Positions 1 to 4,563 of a stretch of DNA of 6,107 nucleotides are shown in pieces. Both the position numbers and the translations under genes were made by a program. Within the stretch, counting starts at the first letter, position 1. Each line of letters opens with the position of its first letter. The DNA comes from Cryomorphaceae bacterium (lineage in GTDB: Bacteria; Bacteroidota; Bacteroidia; Flavobacteriales_G; Salibacteraceae). The stretch spans positions 1 through 6,107 of the forward strand of contig PXEK01000100.1 in the NCBI GenBank assembly GCA_003564735.1. The letters run 5' to 3'. The notes beneath the pieces are model-generated. The model was given only the letters and a program-made list of their open reading frames with translations. It made no database searches and was not told the DNA's origin.

Positions 1-284
1 AACTCACTTATTCAGACCTCACTCCCGCCCTGATTCAAAACATAGGTCTTTTGGTGAATACCACGCCCCTCGGGATGTTTCCCGATACGCAGGCCATGCC
101 CTCCGTACCGTTATCGGCTCTGACCAAAAACACATTGGTTTACGACCTTATTTACAATCCCGACCCCACGCTGCTGCTCAAATCTGCAGCTGATAAGGGG
201 TGTGCGATAAAGTCGGGACGTGAAATGCTCGAAATTCAAGCCGAGGAGAGTTGGGATATCTGGAATAGAGGGAAAAACAGCTAA
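1..284 (+). CDS. aroE: Shikimate dehydrogenase, C-terminal part (5' end outside window)
   Basis: AroE reduces 3-dehydroshikimate to shikimate with NADPH, in the cytoplasmic route to chorismate and the aromatic amino acids. The frame is open from the left edge (first full codon at position 3), so only the last 93 residues are visible; the family is usually about 245-280 residues. Visible family signatures are NTTPLGM (nt 57-77), the conserved NxTPxGM loop of the NADP-binding domain; YDLIYNP (nt 141-161), the conserved strand and turn near the active site; and the C-terminal G-x-EML-x-x-QA-x-x-x-W-x-x-W helix. A TTG at 51 is internal, not the start, because family-like sequence continues upstream of it without a stop. 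The gene ends with TAA at 282. No strong terminator follows, only an A/T-only inverted repeat at 311-347. The catalytic Lys/Asp residues lie in the missing N-terminal domain, so activity cannot be judged here. Confidence 0.93.
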   Translation, partial: LTYSDLTPALIQNIGLLVNTTPLGMFPDTQAMPSVPLSALTKNTLVYDLIYNPDPTLLLKSAADKGCAIKSGREMLEIQAEESWDIWNRGKNS

Positions 285-310
285 TTAGCAGAGGCGCTAT
301 GACCTATCAA

Positions 311-347
311 AAATTAATGTTTATAAGTAAATAACCTTTATTAATTT
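311..347. repeat. A/T-only inverted repeat between aroE and sod
   Basis: AAATTAAT at 311-318 is matched exactly by its reverse complement ATTAATTT at 340-347, with a 21-nt spacer. The arms contain no G or C, so a hairpin would be weak. It sits just after aroE and just before the sod promoter. It could be a poor terminator for aroE, an upstream A/T element for sod or a protein-binding palindrome, or it may be chance in A/T-rich DNA. Confidence 0.35.
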
Positions 348-352
348 GAAGC

Positions 353-385
353 TTGAACAATTCACGGTTTCATTTATTACTTTTG
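353..385 (+). promoter_or_regulatory. Bacteroidota-type promoter for sod
   Basis: TACTTTTG at 378-385 is a perfect match to the Bacteroidota -7 box TAnnTTTG. TTG at 353-355 is a usable -33 box at a spacing of 22 nt, the long end of the accepted range. Transcription would start near 390, giving a leader of about 35 nt that is A/T-rich and has no Shine-Dalgarno sequence, as is normal for the phylum. Confidence 0.6.
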
Positions 386-426
386 TGATTGAATTATTAA
401 AAGTCAAACCTTTAAATTAAATAATT

Positions 427-1032
427 ATGTCATTCGAATTAACAAAATTGCCTTACGCATACGATGCTCTTGAGCCGCATATTGACGCTCAAACGATGGA
501 AATTCACCATTCTAAACACCACAACGGGTACACCACCAAATTAAACGGTGCTGTTGAGGGTACGGATTTAGAAGGAAAAAGTATTGAAGACCTTTTAGCC
601 AATCACGTAGATAATGCAGCCGTGAGAAACAACGGTGGCGGATATTGGAACCACGATTTGTTTTGGCACATTATGTCACCAAACGGCGGCGGGAACCCTT
701 CCGGTGCTATCGCTGATGCCATCAACGACCAATTTGGTTCATACGATGCGTTCAAAGATGAATTCAGCAAAGCTGCCGCTACTCGATTTGGTTCGGGATG
801 GGCTTGGTTGTGTGTTCACAAAGGCGGGAAATTGGAAGTATGTTCTACTCCAAACCAAGATAATCCTTTAATGCCGAATGCCGGTTGCGACGGTCACCCC
901 ATTTTGGGCTTAGACGTTTGGGAGCATGCCTACTATTTGAAGTATCAAAACCGTCGCCCTGATTACATCGAAGCTTTCTTTAGCGTAATCAACTGGGAAG
1001 AGGTAAATCGCAGATTTGAAGAAGCGAAGTAA
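427..1032 (+). CDS. sodA: Superoxide dismutase, Fe/Mn family, Mn-type signatures
   Basis: This enzyme converts superoxide to O2 and H2O2 in the cytoplasm; no signal peptide is present. The 201 residues match the usual single-subunit length. The metal ligands are all present: His27, His76, Asp163 and His167, the last two in DVWEHAYY. His31 and Tyr35 occupy the conserved gateway positions. The outer-sphere glutamine is Gln144 in the C-terminal domain (STPNQDNPL), and the position four before His76 is Gly72 rather than Gln. That arrangement is the Mn-type signature (Fe-types carry Gln in the N-terminal domain), although metal use in this family can be cambialistic. The segment GCDGHPILG replaces the GCGGTPILG that I recall as more usual in flavobacterial homologues. 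ATG at 427 gives the exact family N-terminus ([18 protein letters not shown]). It has its own promoter at 353-385 and a strong terminator at 1111-1140, so it is probably monocistronic. The symbol sodA follows the Mn-type call; annotation as sodB is also common. Confidence 0.96.
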   Translation: MSFELTKLPYAYDALEPHIDAQTMEIHHSKHHNGYTTKLNGAVEGTDLEGKSIEDLLANHVDNAAVRNNGGGYWNHDLFWHIMSPNGGGNPSGAIADAINDQFGSYDAFKDEFSKAAATRFGSGWAWLCVHKGGKLEVCSTPNQDNPLMPNAGCDGHPILGLDVWEHAYYLKYQNRRPDYIEAFFSVINWEEVNRRFEEAK

Positions 1033-1056
1033 TCTCCGCGCAGATTAAAATTAAAA

Positions 1057-1094
1057 GCGTTGTTTTTAGCATTACGATTTCTGTAGAACAACGC
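1057..1094 (+). repeat. Inverted repeat in the sod 3' untranslated region
   Basis: GCGTTGTT at 1057-1064 is the exact reverse complement of AACAACGC at 1087-1094, with a 22-nt loop. It could form an 8-bp hairpin in the sod transcript just before the terminator. CCGCG at 1036-1040 can compete by pairing with CGCGG at 1092-1096. No T-tract follows, so it is not a terminator by itself. A role in mRNA 3'-end stability is possible; chance is not excluded. Confidence 0.4.
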
Positions 1095-1110
1095 GGATTT
1101 AAAATCAAAT

Positions 1111-1140
1111 AAAAAAGCCACTTGAATGAGTGGCTTTTTT
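1111..1140. terminator. Bidirectional rho-independent terminator between convergent genes
   Basis: A perfect 12-bp stem is formed by AAAAAAGCCACT (1111-1122) and AGTGGCTTTTTT (1129-1140) around a 6-nt loop. The A-run on one side and T-run on the other give a U-tract in both directions. It lies 79 nt after the sod stop on the plus strand and 26 nt after the stop of the minus-strand gene at 1166-1693, so it serves both. Confidence 0.92.
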
Positions 1141-1165
1141 TATTGGTATCAACTAACTTTAAAAG

Positions 1166-1693
1166 TTACTTCCCATATCGGCTTCTAAACTCTGATTTGA
1201 GTCCGTCAACGGCCACTTGAGTAGGCAAGGGAGATAATTGTGACGACAAACTGAGAATAACTCTGGTATATTCCACGGCGTCGCTGTCTTTTTCCGTTTT
1301 AGAAGCAGCGATGTTTACGATTCGAATGGATTCCTCCTTAGCTTGAACTACCAGTTTCCAGGCCTCAGTAGAGATGTAGAGTTGCTGAGTGATATTGTGT
1401 TCAAATTCGTTCTTGATGGTTTTGATCATTCCTCGCTGCATAGATTCTGCATCTTTATAGTTTCCGCGCACACGCATGGCTAGGGCGTCGGGCGAGATGC
1501 GCTCAAGAAGAAGGATTAATCGCTCGTAAGCCTGCAACTTTTGATTATCAAACCGTTTTCTGTCTTCACGACGAAGTTGTAATGCCCTTGTTCTCTCTTG
1601 ATTCTCAAATTGAGCACTTATCATAAAGTACACCGTGGCACTGAGAATACCTGACGGAATCAAAACTAAGAGTATGTTATAAAGTATTTCCAT
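1166..1693 (-). CDS. Conserved Bacteroidota single-TM protein, DUF7935-like
   Basis: Function is unknown. The 175 residues begin with one hydrophobic helix (about residues 3-27) that looks like a signal anchor. A strongly charged, probably coiled-coil stretch follows (28-52, rich in Arg/Glu/Gln). Then comes the motif LQAYERLILLLERISP (53-68) and later NEFEHNITQQLYIS (95-108). These motifs match my memory of an uncharacterised family common in Bacteroidota (named DUF7935, I believe; the name was not checked). The rest is predicted helical with no catalytic motif. The positively charged segment after the helix suggests the soluble part is cytoplasmic, which is inference. It lies 140 bp downstream of the zinc-finger-like gene on the same strand. 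I found no convincing promoter in that gap, so the two may be co-transcribed. It ends 26 nt before the shared terminator. Confidence 0.8.
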   Translation of the reverse strand: MEILYNILLVLIPSGILSATVYFMISAQFENQERTRALQLRREDRKRFDNQKLQAYERLILLLERISPDALAMRVRGNYKDAESMQRGMIKTIKNEFEHNITQQLYISTEAWKLVVQAKEESIRIVNIAASKTEKDSDAVEYTRVILSLSSQLSPLPTQVAVDGLKSEFRSRYGK

Positions 1694-1833
1694 GTGTTGT
1701 GTGATATAATACGCAAAATTGCAAAATCTTTAGGTTGTACCCGCTCTGTTTTATTCGAAAAAGTAAAAGGGAGTTCAAAGTGTTGATAAAAGAGATAACC
1801 GTATCGTTGAACATAAGGGATTTTCACCCCATG

Positions 1834-2193
1834 CTAAAGCAGGTCTTTTTTGGCGGCGCTAATTGAAACGTAGTCTTCATCGAGCTCTTCAAACCCGCGA
1901 TCGTAACAAAAGAAGGTTGTGGTACCGTCGGGATTGCGCTCTTTATGGGTCACAAAATCGAACCGGAAACCGTTTTCGTAAAGTTTAATGCGCTTCACTT
2001 TGGTTGGCTTGCCTTCACTCAACCGAATAAGAATATCTCGGTTTTTCTTCAATATTTTATTCACCTGCCTAAAGTAAGCGGCTTCTTCTCGGTTTTCACG
2101 GTTGTTGTAGCTGCTGCGACATTGCGGACTACAAAACTTTTGATCGGCTCGTCCTCTTAGTTTTTCTCCGCATTCCAAAAAAGTTCTTTCCAT
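1834..2193 (-). CDS. Small zinc-finger-like protein with one cysteine ligand missing
   Basis: This 119-residue protein resembles a small family found across Bacteroidota (close to proteins annotated as DUF2116 or zinc-ribbon). Their N-terminus usually reads C-x2-C-G-E-x-(L/I)-x-GR-x-D-x-K-F-C-S-x-x-C-R-x-x-Y-N. Here Cys8, Cys21 and Cys25 are present, as are the GEKLRGRADQKFCS core and YNN. The expected first cysteine is Phe5 (codon TTT, one base from TGT). A basic helical middle (about 32-65, KILKKNRDILIRL) and a C-terminal part (YENGFRFDFVTHKER, then FFCYDRGF) follow, as in relatives. The function of the family is not known to me; nucleic-acid binding is a guess from the zinc finger and basic helix. 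ATG at 2193 fits the family start. A good promoter lies at 2271-2301, leaving a leader of about 70 nt. The TAG stop is followed by a frame that stays open for another 56 codons, but the length already fits the family. Confidence 0.82.
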   Translation of the reverse strand: MERTFLECGEKLRGRADQKFCSPQCRSSYNNRENREEAAYFRQVNKILKKNRDILIRLSEGKPTKVKRIKLYENGFRFDFVTHKERNPDGTTTFFCYDRGFEELDEDYVSISAAKKDLL

Positions 2194-2270
2194 CGTAAGT
2201 AGTTTAGGTCAAATCGGTTTGCTGCTTTATCGTCAACTGATTTTCACGCCGCAAACTCAAAATTTCATTC

Positions 2271-2301
2271 CAAAACTAACGATTTTCGCTCTAGTTACAA
2301 A
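2271..2301 (-). promoter_or_regulatory. Bacteroidota-type promoter for the zinc-finger-like gene
   Basis: On the minus strand, TTTG (complement of 2298-2301) is followed after exactly 19 nt by TAGTTTTG (complement of 2271-2278), a full match to TTTG-N19-TAnnTTTG. The predicted start is near 2265, about 70 nt before the ATG at 2193. The -33 box overlaps the weak hairpin at 2299-2319. Confidence 0.7.
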
Positions 2302-2319
2302 AAATTGCGAAGCTTTTTT
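2299..2319 (-). terminator. Weak terminator-like hairpin after the DoxX-thioredoxin gene
   Basis: Six A (2299-2304) and six T (2314-2319) flank TTGCGAAGC. The inner GCGAAGC can fold as a mini-hairpin with a GAA loop, leaving a TT bulge. On the minus strand the second arm ends in a U-rich run. It lies about 75 nt past the stop of the gene at 2394-3284. Only two G-C pairs support it, so it may be inefficient or chance. Confidence 0.3.
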
Positions 2320-2393
2320 GAATCAATCATCGAATTTAAGTGATCCGTCAAGAAAGTTGGTTCATATCACTTTGAATGTTTTTCGGCGGTTTT

Positions 2394-3284
2394 CTAATTT
2401 TGATCGGCTTTCATTTGCCTCATCATGGGTCCGTTCATAGCCTTACTGCCGCGCATGAAATACGTGTCTTTATCATTGGAATAAAAAAGTGTGGGAAACC
2501 TCCCTTGAGTTAAAAACATAAACGTTTGCTCATCTATGATTTGATAGTCTAACTCGGTACAATGATTCTCTTTCAAAAACGTTTGTACCTTTTCTTCTTC
2601 AGTTTTAAAAAACACAACCGTGTTTTTTAAGTCGCCCCGGCGCGCGGCAATTCCCATTTTTTTACCTATTTCTTTACAGTACTTACACCCGGTGGTAAAA
2701 AAAGCGGCTAGGAATATGTCATCCTCACGCTTTGTATCAAAATGAGCTTCATATAAACTGTCAAGTCTTTCTTGAACCTGAGGAACTTCGATGGTCTTAG
2801 GTTTTTGCCAATCGTCAATGTAGATGGGTCTGATAAACGTTATGCCCAGTGAAGCGATAAGTACCAGCGGAAATACGAACTTTTTAAACCCGCGTTCTTG
2901 TCTTTCAATTCCGGCAACAACAATTCCCGCCACGAGTAATAGGGTTAGTACAATGACAGGAGCGAACGGAATGCCCGCAAAAACAATCAGTTCATGTTCG
3001 GGAGCCCACGTGAGTTTTGACAACACATCAATTACCGCTACGCCACCTGCAATAACACGAAAGGTATAAGACCTGAATTTATTCATGCCGATGAGCTCTG
3101 TCACTCCGGAGAAAACAAAAAGAAAGGCTAAAATACGTACGATAATATCGGCACTACTCCAACCAAAGCCGTAATATTCCAAGCCGCGATAGTACACTTC
3201 ATCGCGACCTAAGAGCATTAACGCGCCGGAGAATAGAAATATCACCCCCGATAATAGACGAACAGCCGTTTTAAATATGGTCAT
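2394..3284 (-). CDS. DoxX/MauE-like membrane protein fused to a thioredoxin-like domain
   Basis: The 296 residues have two parts. Residues 1-155 hold about five hydrophobic helices (roughly 7-25, 45-66, 73-90, 99-125 and 136-153). The opening RLLSGVIFLFSGALML resembles the first helix of DoxX/MauE-type proteins of Bacteroidota. Residues about 165-296 look like a thioredoxin fold: a strand IFLAAFFTTG leads into Cys200-Lys-Tyr-Cys203 at a helix start, and GRFPTLFY supplies the expected cis-proline (Pro264). With an N-terminus inside, five helices put the redox domain in the periplasm, which suits thiol-disulfide exchange there; this topology is inferred. MauE-like membrane parts are known to pass electrons to or from thioredoxin-like partners, so the fusion suggests a self-contained reductant or oxidant relay. 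Against that, I see no cysteine at all in the membrane part, so a disulfide relay through the helices is unlikely. One further cysteine (Cys242) lies in the thioredoxin part. Its substrate is unknown. It has its own possible promoter at 3371-3407. The upstream neighbour encodes a Cys-rich lipoprotein that is a candidate substrate. Confidence 0.8.
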   Translation of the reverse strand: MTIFKTAVRLLSGVIFLFSGALMLLGRDEVYYRGLEYYGFGWSSADIIVRILAFLFVFSGVTELIGMNKFRSYTFRVIAGGVAVIDVLSKLTWAPEHELIVFAGIPFAPVIVLTLLLVAGIVVAGIERQERGFKKFVFPLVLIASLGITFIRPIYIDDWQKPKTIEVPQVQERLDSLYEAHFDTKREDDIFLAAFFTTGCKYCKEIGKKMGIAARRGDLKNTVVFFKTEEEKVQTFLKENHCTELDYQIIDEQTFMFLTQGRFPTLFYSNDKDTYFMRGSKAMNGPMMRQMKADQN

Positions 3285-3370
3285 TTGTGTTGGTTTGAAA
3301 GGTTTTTACGAATAAAGAATTATCTCATAATAAGGATATTGAACAAGAAACACAACAAGTATCCTCAACG

Positions 3371-3407
3371 CAAATGTACTAAAAAGGGCGTTTAGACAGT
3401 TCACAAA
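3371..3407 (-). promoter_or_regulatory. Possible promoter for the DoxX-thioredoxin gene
   Basis: The complement of 3371-3378 reads TACATTTG, a full match to the Bacteroidota -7 box TAnnTTTG. The nearest TTTG (complement of 3404-3407) is 25 nt upstream, longer than usual, so the -33 element is weak or different. The start would be near 3365, about 80 nt before the ATG at 3284. It lies downstream of the lipoprotein terminator, consistent with separate transcription. Confidence 0.45.
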
Positions 3408-3422
3408 CGGAAATATTCATGC

Positions 3423-3456
3423 AAAAAAAAACTGCTTCCAAATGTTGAAAGCAGTT
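3423..3456 (-). terminator. Rho-independent terminator of the lipoprotein gene
   Basis: On the minus strand an 8-bp stem (AACTGCTT with AAGCAGTT; 3449-3456 against 3430-3437) is extended by three inner pairs past one mismatch and runs straight into nine U (complement of 3423-3431). It lies 21 nt after the stop of the small lipoprotein gene. Confidence 0.85.
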
Positions 3457-3477
3457 CAATCGATAATTTTAGGCTAA

Positions 3478-3684
3478 TTAATCGCAATCACAACCGGCCG
3501 AGGCAGCAAATGATTTAACAAAATTCCACTCATCATCACTATTAACATCATCCTCACAAACCTCTTGAGCACCACCGTCAAATTCAGCACCGTCAACAGA
3601 TCCACAATCACAACATTCATCACTGCTGCAAGAAGCAAACGTAAAAGCGGCAGCTGCAACTACCATAAAAAGTACCTTTTTCAT
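3478..3684 (-). CDS. Small acidic cysteine-rich lipoprotein
   Basis: This 68-residue protein is a predicted lipoprotein. Residues 1-18 form a signal peptide (KK, then a hydrophobic stretch) ending in the lipobox FAS-Cys19, the site of lipidation and cleavage. The mature part of 50 residues has six further cysteines (24, 25, 27, 43, 65, 67), 15 Asp/Glu and a single Lys, so it is strongly acidic. The Cys are clustered at both ends (CCDC near the lipid, CDC at the C-terminus), which suggests disulfide pairing or metal binding. SSDE right after Cys19 resembles the Ser/Asp-rich lipoprotein export signal that sends Bacteroidota lipoproteins to the cell surface, though it is weaker than the consensus. 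I do not recognise a named family; short Cys-rich lipoproteins of this style occur in Flavobacteriia. It has its own promoter (3755-3785) and terminator (3423-3456), which supports a real, separately expressed gene. A leucine-rich frame overlapping it on the same strand is a shadow. Confidence 0.82.
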   Translation of the reverse strand: MKKVLFMVVAAAAFTFASCSSDECCDCGSVDGAEFDGGAQEVCEDDVNSDDEWNFVKSFAASAGCDCD

Positions 3685-3754
3685 AATGTAAAATTTTTAA
3701 AAGTGCCTACTCTGTGATTAGGGTTTTCGGCAATTCCCCTTTTTTTAAGTGTCG

Positions 3755-3785
3755 CGAAAATAAAAGGTTAATTTTTAACACCAAA
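3755..3785 (-). promoter_or_regulatory. Bacteroidota-type promoter for the Cys-rich lipoprotein gene
   Basis: On the minus strand TTTG (complement of 3782-3785) is followed after 19 nt by TATTTTCG (complement of 3755-3762), one mismatch from TAnnTTTG. Transcription would start near 3749 with a leader of about 65 nt before the ATG at 3684. The -33 box lies inside the T-tract of the terminator of the upstream ktr genes. Confidence 0.6.
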
Positions 3786-3810
3786 AAAAAATCAAAACTT
3801 TTTAGCTTTG
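3783..3810 (-). terminator. Likely terminator of the ktrB-ktrA operon
   Basis: On the minus strand CAAAGCT and AGTTTTG (3810-3793) pair over 7 bp, with one G-U, around an AAAA loop. They run into nine U (complement of 3783-3791). The hairpin is A/U-rich and so weak, but the position 33 nt after the ktrA stop and the long T-tract support the call. Confidence 0.55.
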
Positions 3811-3843
3811 TGTAGTGGGGCGCATACCATACTGCAACGAACA

Positions 3844-4527
3844 TTAGTTTTTCAAAAGACGCTGAATGTCTTTGATGTTGCCGTATAAAACTAAAATAAG
3901 ACCGGGCTCCAGTATGGTTTTTGGCGAGGCTACACCTTGTACTTGGGTGACTTTTTTAGTCACGCCTATCATATTTTTTTCTCTTTTCTCCTTTATGGTG
4001 GTAAGTACCAAAACGTTGTACGTCTTTCTTATTTTCACCTCTTGCAGGGTTTTTCCTTCAAAGCGCTTGGGTACTTTTGCTTCAATAATGTTGTAGTCGC
4101 CCGTGAGTTCAAAACTGTCAATCACCCCTTTGATATTTACCTTTTTTGCCCAGCGATGGGCAGTTTCCTCTTCGGGGTGAACAATTTCATCTACTTCCAT
4201 AGCTTCCAAAACGGTTTCGTGCAAAGGTGAAACGGCTCTACTTATCAACCTTTTGGGCTTGTACTGCTTGAGTAGTGCCGTGGTCATGATATTCGCGCCC
4301 TCATCTTCACCAATGGCCACCACAACAATATCGGTTTCTTTAAAGGGGAGCTTACCCACGGCGAGCGGATCGGTAGAGTCCATTTTTATGGTGTGGGTGA
4401 TTTTATCTTTCAGTTCATCCACTTTTCCCATTGAGTTATCGATACCTATGACCTCATGTCCCATTTCTGTAAGCGTAAGGGCAAGTGCCGAGCCGAAGTT
4501 TCCCAATCCAAAAATTATAAATTTCAT
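3844..4527 (-). CDS. ktrA: KtrA/TrkA-type NAD-binding K+ uptake regulator
   Basis: This is the cytoplasmic gating subunit of a Ktr/Trk K+ transporter. In the family, single-RCK subunits form an octameric ring under the membrane subunit and open or close it according to bound ATP/ADP or NAD(H). The 227 residues contain one RCK_N Rossmann domain (about 1-135) and one RCK_C domain (about 136-227). This is the single-unit KtrA plan, not the double TrkA of E. coli (about 458 residues). Seen directly: the GLGNFG nucleotide loop (7-12), Asp30 at the end of the second strand (the ribose-binding position), KMDSTD (48-53), AIGED (71-75) and IVHPEEE (115-121). RCK_C has a Lys-rich stretch near 179-205 that looks longer than in B. 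subtilis KtrA as I recall it. ATG at 4527 fits, since the Rossmann strand begins at residue 2. It starts 36 bp after the ktrB stop, so the two are almost certainly one operon. No Shine-Dalgarno sequence is seen. Confidence 0.93.
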   Translation of the reverse strand: MKFIIFGLGNFGSALALTLTEMGHEVIGIDNSMGKVDELKDKITHTIKMDSTDPLAVGKLPFKETDIVVVAIGEDEGANIMTTALLKQYKPKRLISRAVSPLHETVLEAMEVDEIVHPEEETAHRWAKKVNIKGVIDSFELTGDYNIIEAKVPKRFEGKTLQEVKIRKTYNVLVLTTIKEKREKNMIGVTKKVTQVQGVASPKTILEPGLILVLYGNIKDIQRLLKN

Positions 4528-4563
4528 AGCAGTGTATTTAGGGTTCTGACCATTATCAAAACA

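Noticed and set aside
51..284. Treating the TTG at 51 as the start of a separate 77-residue protein
   Set aside because: The frame is open to the window edge and the residues before 51 continue the shikimate dehydrogenase pattern, so this is the tail of aroE.
635..871. Plus-strand open frame inside sod
   Set aside because: It lies wholly within the well-supported superoxide dismutase gene in another frame and shows no family features.
1704..1710. TATAAT-like sequence before the DUF7935-like gene
   Set aside because: It reads on the plus strand, away from the gene, and Bacteroidota housekeeping promoters use TAnnTTTG rather than TATAAT.
1945..2160. Plus-strand open frame opposite the zinc-finger-like gene
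   Set aside because: It is antisense to a gene with clear family motifs and a promoter, and its composition is that of a shadow frame.
2219..2440. 73-codon plus-strand frame over the 2194-2393 gap
   Set aside because: It starts at TTG, runs through the minus-strand promoter and into the end of the DoxX-thioredoxin gene, and shows no recognisable motif.
3474..3659. Leucine/valine-rich minus-strand frame overlapping the small lipoprotein
   Set aside because: It is the +1-type shadow of the lipoprotein gene. The other frame has a textbook lipobox and Cys pattern, and its start fits the promoter spacing.
3937..4549. Plus-strand frames of 97 and 98 codons opposite ktrA
   Set aside because: Both are antisense to a gene with clear RCK_N and RCK_C motifs; long antisense frames are common opposite such genes.
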